Source: Nonlabens marinus S1-08 (lineage in GTDB: Bacteria; Bacteroidota; Bacteroidia; Flavobacteriales; Flavobacteriaceae). From it: DNA of 64,000 bases. Below the pieces are notes generated by a model. That model was given only the letters and a program-made list of their open reading frames with translations, was not told where the DNA came from and did no database searches. Position 1 is the first letter of the stretch; each line of letters starts with the position of its first letter. Shown here piece by piece: positions 29,301-36,212 of this stretch. The DNA lies in contig NZ_AP014548.1 in the NCBI RefSeq assembly GCF_000831385.1, positions 124,001 to 188,000 on the forward strand. Reading direction: 5' to 3'. A program made the position numbers and the translations under genes.

Positions 29301-29796
29301 TCAACTCTGCTTTCTTTACAAAACCATAGGTGTCACTGGAATTCCAATGGTATCTGTAGGTAAGATTCAGGTCTTCATTGATCTCTTCAAATACCAGCTT
29401 GTTCCCGTATACATTTTTATACAGGTTGCGGGTGATTTTATAAACACCAGTGTATCTGTTAGAAAAAGGTTCCCAAAGAAGATCACGATCCTTTTGATGT
29501 ACTCGTACAATCGTTTTGCTACCCGTGATGTCATTAGACTCTGTGATCTTGTCATCTGTGTAATAAGGAAATAGAGCAGCGTCGCTATTCTTACGGCCAG
29601 CAGTAAGGCCTCCATTACTAGATATGAACATCCAGTGATTGGAATCACTTACAATGCTCATAAAGAAGGGACGCATCCCATCGTGATTGCTGATTTTATA
29701 GTACTTCTCATTTTGAAAATCAACGAGCTCTCCCTTTACTTCCTCTTGTTTGTAGGTCGCTTTTTGATCTCCTAAATATGTATTTTGTTTGGCCAT
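26335..29796 (-). CDS. GH94-superfamily glucan phosphorylase (GH149/GH161-like)
   Basis: A 1153-residue cytoplasmic protein without signal peptide. The segment RRHGDPSRPWNKF...GNWRDIFQNWEAL and the late FFGYEGLGSIYWHMVSKLLLA are hallmarks of the GH94-like phosphorylase barrel. The length fits the beta-1,3-oligoglucan phosphorylase families GH149/GH161 rather than the roughly 800-residue cellobiose enzymes. It would convert laminari-oligosaccharides plus phosphate to glucose-1-phosphate, saving ATP. The ATG at 29796 is preferred to an in-frame GTG at 29820. The exact family needs a profile search. Confidence 0.8.
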   Translation of the reverse strand: MAKQNTYLGDQKATYKQEEVKGELVDFQNEKYYKISNHDGMRPFFMSIVSDSNHWMFISSNGGLTAGRKNSDAALFPYYTDDKITESNDITGSKTIVRVHQKDRDLLWEPFSNRYTGVYKITRNLYKNVYGNKLVFEEINEDLNLTYRYHWNSSDTYGFVKKAELINHNAGEVEVTVLDGLQNILPATVGEDLQKASSNLVDAYKRTELKEETGIGIIALSAVIVDKAEPSEALKANVVWSLGLENPTYLISSRQLEDFRRGLEIHPETDVKAEKGAYFTVSKIKVGAKSSKEWYFLADVNQNIVTINAISDQIKADKNLIEKIKADIELGSQKLVNLIAASDGLQLTADPLTNNRHFANTMFNIMRGGIFDNNYVIEKEDFLEYLEAANKEVFENTKHLLSNLSADFDQSELSNIAHSTDNADFKRLVIEYLPLKFSRRHGDPSRPWNKFSINTRSEVDGSKILDYEGNWRDIFQNWEALAHSYPEFIDGMIHKFLNATTFDGYNPYRVTKGGFDWEVIEEDDPWSYIGYWGDHQIIYLLKFLEFIQDYYPGKLDSFLNEDLFVYANVPYKIKEYADILENPKDTIDFDYALQETIEERREEIGADGALLQTSSGSIYRVNLVEKLLATLLAKVSNFIPEAGIWLNTQRPEWNDANNALVGNGVSMVTLYYLRRFLNYFEGFIKNADFESSLVSKELGAFYEAVLKTLKDHQALLDGKINDTQRRAILDGVSQPASDYRVGIYKSNFSGEKKELSKSSLLEFIQVTLKYLDQSIDANKRADGMYHAYNLMTITDNGDVSISYLSEMLEGQVAVLSSGYVSSKQALEVMDGLKSSALFREDQYSYILYPNKDLPGFEEKNILPKELVAKSKLFQKLLKEGNEKVIVQDSTGAYHFNASFNNANSLKKALKQLAQGEYAALVSAEQKQLEQTFETVFNHKAFTGRSGTFFGYEGLGSIYWHMVSKLLLAVQECCIKAVNEGASDAVIGKMLDHYYEIQAGIGAHKSPKLYGAIPTDPYSHTPATKGAQQPGMTGQVKEDILSRFGELGIVVEGGILCFKPSLLRNQEFLKNSQEFEYIDLNNHKQSISLNAGSLAFTYCQVPVVYTLSDKRGVQVTYMDGSEKKLEESCLDKTTSHQLFKRTQEVKYLEVYINK

Positions 29797-29862
29797 TTCT
29801 TTGATTAGGTTACTCTGCACTCGTTTTAAAATAAATAATTACTACTGTGTGATTGTTTTAAA

Positions 29863-29898
29863 ATGGTAATTACGCTTTCGCGAAAGCGCCATTACCAT
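29863..29898. terminator. repeat copy enlarged by flanking inverted octamers
   Basis: The core palindrome (29873-29888) is flanked by ATGGTAAT (29863-29870) and its complement ATTACCAT (29891-29898), giving a long hairpin. It lies after the GH16 stop and before the phosphorylase gene. A terminator or RNA-processing role is plausible. There is no T-tract. Confidence 0.45.
29873..29888. repeat. palindromic repeat copy 10 (intergenic)
   Basis: Core with atypical TA/CC flanks, enclosed by a separate inverted octamer pair. Confidence 0.97.
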
Positions 29899-29926
29899 CC
29901 ATTCGATCTACATTATGGTCTGTGTG

Positions 29927-30778
29927 TTATTCATACACCCGCACGTAATCCACTAAGAGCGTTTGTGGAAAAACGGTGTTCTGATTAGGCGCTCCCACGA
30001 AAGAACCACCTACTGCAAGGTTAATGAGCATGTAAAATTCATTGTTGTTGAATACCCATTCTCCATTAACATCTGCTGGAGTAATCTGGTTGTACAGCAC
30101 ATCGTCAATGTAATAATTGATATAATCTGGACCCCACTCTATACCGAAAATGTGGAAGTCTGTATCAAATCTATCATTGATTAAAGAGTAAGATTTAGAA
30201 ACCGCCTCGCCTCCAGAATATCCTGGACCATGCACACTTCCTAGAGCAACGGTAGGGTTTTGACCACGGTATTCCATAATGTCAATTTCCCCTAACTGCG
30301 GCCATACTAGTGTTCCATTTTGATCATCACCTAGCATCCAGAATGCCGGCCAGATTCCCTGACCCCAAGGCAATTTCATTCTAGCTTCAAATCGGCCGTA
30401 TTTTTTTTGAAATTTCCCCTCAGTCAATATTCTGGCGGAGGTATAACCAGAGTTCTCGAAATTTTCTTGGTAGGCCGTAATCTTAAGCATTCCATCTTCC
30501 ACAACGACATTTCTAGGTCTATCTGTATAGCTTTGAAGTTCATTATTACCCCAACCTACTAGCCCACGTGCGGAGCCATCTCCCAAATCATAACTCCATA
30601 AATTAGGATCAGGAGCGCCGTCAACGTTGAACTCTTCTGACAAAACCAACTTGTTTAAAGTGGTTACTTCCTGTTGTTCGTCATTTGAACAGCCAAAAAA
30701 AGTAGCTGTGACTAAAGTAGAAAACAGAAATCCTATAGACATGGAGATACAACAGTTCCTTTTCAAAATATTTTTCAT
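29927..30778 (-). CDS. GH16 laminarinase lipoprotein
   Basis: A 283-residue lipoprotein (lipobox FFGC, Cys30, then SNDEQQE). It has the GH16 catalytic motif GEIDIMEY (Glu164, Asp166, Glu169) in the extended form seen in laminarinases (GH16_3), plus the substrate-site segment GIWPAFWMLG. It endo-cleaves beta-1,3-glucan, probably at the cell surface. The ATG at 30778 is used because the frame start at 30784 is TTG. It lies 10 nt after the glycan-binding lipoprotein gene. Confidence 0.93.
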   Translation of the reverse strand: MKNILKRNCCISMSIGFLFSTLVTATFFGCSNDEQQEVTTLNKLVLSEEFNVDGAPDPNLWSYDLGDGSARGLVGWGNNELQSYTDRPRNVVVEDGMLKITAYQENFENSGYTSARILTEGKFQKKYGRFEARMKLPWGQGIWPAFWMLGDDQNGTLVWPQLGEIDIMEYRGQNPTVALGSVHGPGYSGGEAVSKSYSLINDRFDTDFHIFGIEWGPDYINYYIDDVLYNQITPADVNGEWVFNNNEFYMLINLAVGGSFVGAPNQNTVFPQTLLVDYVRVYE

Positions 30779-30788
30779 TTTCAATTCT

Positions 30789-32720
30789 TTAATTTAAAAT
30801 TTTTAAATCATCAAAATAGTAGGTGCTACCATCTCCAGCTCGATTGGGAATAAATTCAAAGAAAATGACTACCCTCACGTAACTGGGTGTCGTATTCATT
30901 CCTGTAAAGTCCCACTCCAGTTCTTCCCATTCATTTGCTACAGTTGTCGATGCATCCAGAAATATTCTAGAAGAGTTGGCCGCGTTTTCCAATTGAATTC
31001 GGATGGGAATACCAGCTTTAGGAGAACGCACCTTCATTCTAAATTTCTTCGAGTTAGACAGGTTGACAGGAGCATCTAGTTCAAGACTATTTCCTGCAAA
31101 AAATTGAGCTCCGTTAGTTTTTATTGACTGTCCTACTTTGGCTGTAGGGTTGATTCCTGTGCGAGATGGATTATCTACTACCGAGGGAACTGCTCCCTCA
31201 AACCCGCTTAATCTATAGGTTAAAGTAGCAGATTCAAAACCTACTGGTAGTGCCACTTGAGTTGCAGCAGAGTCATCTACATTAGGCGAAGGAGCCACTA
31301 CATCTTTATAAAAGTAAATATTGTCAACATAAATGTTAGAAATTGTAGGAACATTAGCGTTATTATTAGAAATGAAGAATAGTAATCCGATAGCATTTCT
31401 CGCTGATAATCCGGTAAACTCACCTAAAGGTATATCAAACCCAACCCACTCGTTGGTTCTCAAGTTTGCACCACTAATAACTCTACTACCAGATATTTCA
31501 TTTGCTGTTTGAACCCCATTCAGCAGTTGAAGAGTTAATTGATCTCCAGCTTGTATCACCTCTTGAACATTAATATCCACATGTATGTGGGTCATCTGGG
31601 AGGCGTTAATAGGTTGCACGTCCATGAATGCACCTATACCAACAAAATTCAAGTTGGTATAATTGATAACTTCTTGCCCGTTGATGTCAATAGGCGGCGC
31701 ACCACCTTGAGTGGTTTGTCCATCGCCATTAAAAAACCCATTGTAGTAATCAACAGGAACATTAGGATAGGCATCACTGAAAATTGAAATAACATTAGCT
31801 GGATCTCGAGTAGGTGTTGGAGCCTGTGTAAATTCTCCTAAAGACTCTAGCGTAAGGGATCCCGTCGCATTTTGGCCTTGGAGACTAGCGGTTATAACAG
31901 TGGTTCCTGAACCAATTATAGACACTTGCCCTGTCTCGTCCACGGTAGCCACACTTGTGTTAGAAGACACAAAATCAAAGTAGGCTGGTGCAGGAACTAC
32001 GGTTACGTCTCCATTAGCCGTATTGAAGGTCGTGGTGAGACCATTGAGATTTGTAGAGGCACCTATAAATGTTTGCTGAGAAACATCTTGTCCGTTGAGA
32101 ATAGAAGCTCTTGGCTGGGCAATCGTACCTAATTTTTCGTATTGCAAATTATCAATCCAAAACGTGTATCCATCACCATCCTCAGGTCCTTCAGCATACC
32201 AAAACAAACCACGTTCTTGAACTAAAACAGATGGATCAGGAATTGGAATGATGTACTTTTTCCAGGCAGTTGTCAATCTAAGGTTGGGTCGAACGACTTG
32301 GTATTTATTCTCACCAAAGTCTTGTCCAAATCCTATTTCGTTGATCGTTCCTGGAGTTGTGGCTTTAGCGTAAAAGGTCAGTGCATCATAGCCCGTCAAA
32401 TTGCGACCTCCATTCTCCTCTCTAAAAATAGCGCCTGCGAAAGCTCCATCAGGATCCCCTACATTAGGAACATCAAACCTCATTGCTGCGGAACCCTCAA
32501 AAACAGTTTCAGTATCCACTGTAAAGGCATCCAGCTTTGAACCTCCAAAAGGGAAATAATCTAATCCTGCACTAAACCCATCAATAAAAACATCTGGATT
32601 GTTAGAGAAAAGAGCTTCAACAGCGTCATCAGATATCTCACGCTCACAGCTGCTTAACGCCAGAATTGCTAGACTAAAAACAACTATATTTATCCACTTC
32701 ATTTTATATTTATTTTTCAT
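30789..32720 (-). CDS. surface glycan-binding lipoprotein (CBM / Ig-like)
   Basis: A 643-residue lipoprotein (Cys25 in LSSCEREISDD, strongly acidic after the cysteine, hence predicted surface-exposed). Visible parts: an N-terminal beta-sandwich (about 30-205, CIA30/CBM-like), a bacterial Ig-like Big_2 domain (FVSSNTSVATVDETGQVSI, about 235-300), a central sandwich resembling the T9SS protein, and a C-terminal CBM-like sandwich. It has no catalytic motif. It replaces the SusE/F-type binding proteins expected in a glucan locus. The start could also be 32729 or 32702. Confidence 0.75.
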   Translation of the reverse strand: MKNKYKMKWINIVVFSLAILALSSCEREISDDAVEALFSNNPDVFIDGFSAGLDYFPFGGSKLDAFTVDTETVFEGSAAMRFDVPNVGDPDGAFAGAIFREENGGRNLTGYDALTFYAKATTPGTINEIGFGQDFGENKYQVVRPNLRLTTAWKKYIIPIPDPSVLVQERGLFWYAEGPEDGDGYTFWIDNLQYEKLGTIAQPRASILNGQDVSQQTFIGASTNLNGLTTTFNTANGDVTVVPAPAYFDFVSSNTSVATVDETGQVSIIGSGTTVITASLQGQNATGSLTLESLGEFTQAPTPTRDPANVISIFSDAYPNVPVDYYNGFFNGDGQTTQGGAPPIDINGQEVINYTNLNFVGIGAFMDVQPINASQMTHIHVDINVQEVIQAGDQLTLQLLNGVQTANEISGSRVISGANLRTNEWVGFDIPLGEFTGLSARNAIGLLFFISNNNANVPTISNIYVDNIYFYKDVVAPSPNVDDSAATQVALPVGFESATLTYRLSGFEGAVPSVVDNPSRTGINPTAKVGQSIKTNGAQFFAGNSLELDAPVNLSNSKKFRMKVRSPKAGIPIRIQLENAANSSRIFLDASTTVANEWEELEWDFTGMNTTPSYVRVVIFFEFIPNRAGDGSTYYFDDLKILN

Positions 32721-32730
32721 TATCGCCATT

Positions 32731-35700
32731 TTATTTTCCAATATTAAAGTGAACATAGGTTCTTATCTCCCATTCAGATCCATTTGGGAACCCAACTGGA
32801 CTAATGGTAGGTTGATTGGCAAATTCTGCTGCATTATTAGGGCTGTATCTAGGAGAAAATTGGTTCATAGATCTCCAGGTACCTCTTATTCCCATTACCG
32901 TACTAGGTAAAATGAACCAATCTGGTTTACCTAAGGAAGTAGATAAGTCTAACATTAATTGTAGGGGATATGTCAGGTTAAAATCTCTATGGTAGTCAAA
33001 AGGACCCCAATCGTTAACCTTAACGTGCCCCATCATTTTCATCTTTTTATAAATTAACCTCAAGTCTCCACCTCCACGATAAATTAATCGTTCACTATCT
33101 CCATTTGCTTGACCTTTACCATAATACAAGTTTCCAATAAGTGCAAGCTCTGGAGATATTTTAGATACCATTCTCACATTTGCTTCCCATAAGTCTTCAG
33201 CAGGCACTGAGTTAGGGAATGCAAAAAAGGTACGGTCTGCTTGAAAACCAATGTGTGCATCCTGTTGTGTAGGTAAGTGACGGTATACAAAACCTGCATT
33301 CATTGCAAAAGCTGCGTCTTCAGACCTATCATTATCCCATTCATAAAACCAAGTTCCTGGTGTAGGGTCAAAAGTCAAAAGTAGTTCTCCCGCCGTCGTT
33401 TCTCTGTTACCTCTAACAGCAAATGGATCATCAATTACATTTCTCAGTCTTCCAGGAGCATCAATACCGTCAGGCATGGCCTCCACTAAAGGTTTTTGCC
33501 ACAAAAAATTAGGGGCGATTTGCCAATCCCCTACCGAATAAGTAAATCCGGTAAGAAAGTTAGACATATTTCCGCTTCCTATATCCTTTAACCTCCATCC
33601 TGTAAATGTTTGAGTTTGATCAGCTCCTCCTCCAGCAACTAATCCAGCTACACCACCTTGAGCATACCAATTGACTTTTCCACCCTGGTAGGTTACTTTA
33701 GCTTTAGCGCCCCAGTTATCTGTTGATTTGATTCGGTCTTCTACCACCGTATAATTCCCGGGCTCACCTCTTACATCTTGATAAGTAAGACCATTTCTAG
33801 GCGATCCTGCCCAAATACCACCAAGGGTAAACCCGAATTTTCCAAAATCTCTCTCCACCACGAGAGTAGCTCTTTCCGTTGGGAATGGAGGTATAATACC
33901 ACTACGCAATTGATTAGCGTCCAATTCTCTACGACCGTCATCACCTAACCTAATTTCAGTTTCAAAATCTCTGTGATAAATTCCAGTGACATCCCATCCA
34001 GATAGATTCTTGCTGTATTTTAGTAAAGTTGTTGGGTTAGCACCCCACCACAATTGTGGCCCAACAGCTGCTTTAAGACCAGATAGTGCTCCTTTACCGT
34101 CAAGTTCCGCTCCTAAAATCTCACCTCCATAGATATCTAAGTTGGGACCGTAATTGGCTTCAGGATAAAGACCAAAGAAATCACCTTCATAACCCCAATG
34201 GTAATGTCCTGTTCTATAGAATCCACGTAAATCAAAATCTTTAGCATTCCATTCAAATTCTGCATCGTAGACGTTAACTCTATTAATATCATCCACAATG
34301 ACCCTCTGATTATTTTGATCCAAAGAAACCACTGGTCTTGCTCTATTTTCATAAAAGATTTCATCAATTGGATTTTGAGCTACTTTACCAATGACATTAA
34401 AATTGACATTAGCACGCACATTCGCAGCTGGTTTCCCTTCTATTCCTACAAAATAGGACTGCATGTGGTCAAAGCCTAGTTCATTTGGAAAGGCATTAGA
34501 ATCTGGATCTGCGGTTTCTGGAGTGGTTATCAAACTACCTCCTGTACTGAAGGTGGTGAACCTAGCACTCAAGTTACTAATACCTAATTTAGAACCACTA
34601 CCGCCACCGCCTAAAGCAGCAGCATCACCACGTGCTCGCAAGACAGCATCCATAAGACTAATACTGTTAAAATAATTTTCCATAAAAGCGGCATCAACAC
34701 CGCTGCCATAAGGGTTTAGTTGATGAACTTCTTTCAAAGTATAATAAGCTGCCCGTGGATATAAATCATATAGACCTCTCTCATTAGGGAATCCTTTGGC
34801 GCAAATCCCAAACCATTCCTCATTCATATTTTTAGAACTTCCATCAGTATCCTTAGAATAACCACCACTCAACCAACTAGCTTCTGTATTGTGGATGTCC
34901 AAATCTTTGGTTTGTCCTCTTTTCCACCATCCATCACTAAACTGAAAGGTAAATCCACCTAATGAGTTTTGAGCTTTTCCTAAACCAGCTGCGTTCTGGT
35001 AGATTTCTTTCCAATTGTTAAACATATAATAGGCCTGCATCTTTTGATCCTCTTTATTGTCCAAAGCATTAAAAGCATCAGATCCAAATTCAGAAAACAT
35101 TAATGGCTTGCCTAACTCATCTTTAACACGATCAAAAGCATCGCTAAAAGAAACACCTCGATACATGTTTGTAGCATATATATCGATATCAGTACAATAT
35201 TCTGCAACAAGATCAAGGTAAAGCAGATCACCGTTACAAATCGCAATTGGGTGTGCGGCATCTATTTTTTTCATTTCAATGACTGCATCATTGAAAAGTT
35301 TGTACATAGCTCGGGCTCTTGTGATAACTGTACCTTCTGTCTCGATCGGAATATCCTCAGTCTCTGCACCGCCCCAGGATAATCCGTAATTATTTTCATT
35401 CCCTAGCATGAACACTAGAAGTCCACGAGTGTCTTTAAACTCATTTACCAAGCTCGTTGCTTCTTGCAACAATAGTTTTCTAGTTGCCGGGTCAGCGTAC
35501 TCCGTATTAGGAAACCATGTTCCATTAATTGTTAATCCATAACGACCGAAGGAATGATTGATCATGGTATAAATACCGTAATTATCATAGATGAACTCTA
35601 CCCATTTTGGCTGCATTCCGGTATATACACGAATCGTATTTACTCCCATATTCTTGAGTAGACCCATCTCAGAATCTAAAGCCGATTTTATAAACTCATC

Positions 35701-35898
35701 GGACTGAGCCCAAAAGTTATAAGAGTAATTTTTACCTATAGGTACATAATCCCAGTTCATACCATTAATGATAAATGGCTTGCCATCTACCATCAGCTTT
35801 TGACCATTCATATCTTCCGTAACAGAAACTGTTTGACTCTGTGAAAAACCGATGGTAACGGTAAATGCCATTAGGATACTTAAATAATAATTCTTCAT
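32731..35898 (-). CDS. clan GH-A glycosidase fused to an outer-membrane beta-barrel
   Basis: A 1055-residue secreted protein (signal MKNYYLSILMAFTVTIGFSQ). Residues about 25-420 form a TIM-barrel glycosidase of clan GH-A type (GH2/GH5/GH72-like), with Glu168 in LGNENN and Glu270 in MFSEFGS as acid/base and nucleophile. After a Gly-rich linker (about 428-436), residues 440-1055 are alternating aromatic/polar beta-strands ending in YVHFNIGK, the pattern of an outer-membrane porin-like barrel. The frame is continuous and the stop abuts the binding lipoprotein gene. I chose the ATG at 35898 because it gives a clean signal peptide. Substrate inferred from context: beta-1,3-glucan. Confidence 0.8.
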   Translation of the reverse strand: MKNYYLSILMAFTVTIGFSQSQTVSVTEDMNGQKLMVDGKPFIINGMNWDYVPIGKNYSYNFWAQSDEFIKSALDSEMGLLKNMGVNTIRVYTGMQPKWVEFIYDNYGIYTMINHSFGRYGLTINGTWFPNTEYADPATRKLLLQEATSLVNEFKDTRGLLVFMLGNENNYGLSWGGAETEDIPIETEGTVITRARAMYKLFNDAVIEMKKIDAAHPIAICNGDLLYLDLVAEYCTDIDIYATNMYRGVSFSDAFDRVKDELGKPLMFSEFGSDAFNALDNKEDQKMQAYYMFNNWKEIYQNAAGLGKAQNSLGGFTFQFSDGWWKRGQTKDLDIHNTEASWLSGGYSKDTDGSSKNMNEEWFGICAKGFPNERGLYDLYPRAAYYTLKEVHQLNPYGSGVDAAFMENYFNSISLMDAVLRARGDAAALGGGGSGSKLGISNLSARFTTFSTGGSLITTPETADPDSNAFPNELGFDHMQSYFVGIEGKPAANVRANVNFNVIGKVAQNPIDEIFYENRARPVVSLDQNNQRVIVDDINRVNVYDAEFEWNAKDFDLRGFYRTGHYHWGYEGDFFGLYPEANYGPNLDIYGGEILGAELDGKGALSGLKAAVGPQLWWGANPTTLLKYSKNLSGWDVTGIYHRDFETEIRLGDDGRRELDANQLRSGIIPPFPTERATLVVERDFGKFGFTLGGIWAGSPRNGLTYQDVRGEPGNYTVVEDRIKSTDNWGAKAKVTYQGGKVNWYAQGGVAGLVAGGGADQTQTFTGWRLKDIGSGNMSNFLTGFTYSVGDWQIAPNFLWQKPLVEAMPDGIDAPGRLRNVIDDPFAVRGNRETTAGELLLTFDPTPGTWFYEWDNDRSEDAAFAMNAGFVYRHLPTQQDAHIGFQADRTFFAFPNSVPAEDLWEANVRMVSKISPELALIGNLYYGKGQANGDSERLIYRGGGDLRLIYKKMKMMGHVKVNDWGPFDYHRDFNLTYPLQLMLDLSTSLGKPDWFILPSTVMGIRGTWRSMNQFSPRYSPNNAAEFANQPTISPVGFPNGSEWEIRTYVHFNIGK

Positions 35899-36201
35899 GC
35901 GTACCTGGTGTTTAGTAAAAAATAAAAGCGACTTCGGAAGCTTCCCTATATTTCTCATCAAAGAAAATCCACCTTTTAAATCAGTGCGATAAATATAATT
36001 TTAGTAATTCTTTAAGATAAAAAAATTACCACAACAAAAAATATACAGCAGTTAATCACAATGGATTCCTTTAAAATTACATGAGAATAGTTATAGAGAC
36101 CTAATAAACAGCAACATTTAAATGCCGATATGACAAAATACCTGAAGGGAATTTCAAAATGTTGTGGTATTGTTGAGGTAAAAGGAGGCAAGTTTGAGAT
36201 T
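35899..36201. other. 303-nt gene-free stretch upstream of the glucan operon
   Basis: Expected to hold the promoter for the glucan operon. It contains a perfect 10-bp palindrome GGAAGCTTCC (35936-35945), 37 nt before the start codon, which might be an operator. No consensus TTG/TAnnTTTG promoter was found, which fits activator dependence. The palindrome repeat is absent. Confidence 0.5.
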
Positions 36202-36212
36202 CTAAATCTCAA
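36194..36212. terminator. hairpin spanning the regulator stop codon
   Basis: An 8-bp perfect stem (36194-36201 with 36205-36212) whose 3-nt loop is the stop codon of the regulator. It is short and has only a weak T-tract, so this is a tentative terminator. Confidence 0.35.

Noticed and set aside
30789..32720. SusD call for the surface lipoprotein
   Set aside because: SusD proteins are mostly helical with TPR repeats. This protein is made of beta-sandwich and Ig-like parts.
32731..35898. SusC/TonB-dependent transporter call for the barrel protein
   Set aside because: No TonB box, plug domain or carboxypeptidase-like N-terminal domain is visible. The N-terminus is a glycosidase barrel instead.
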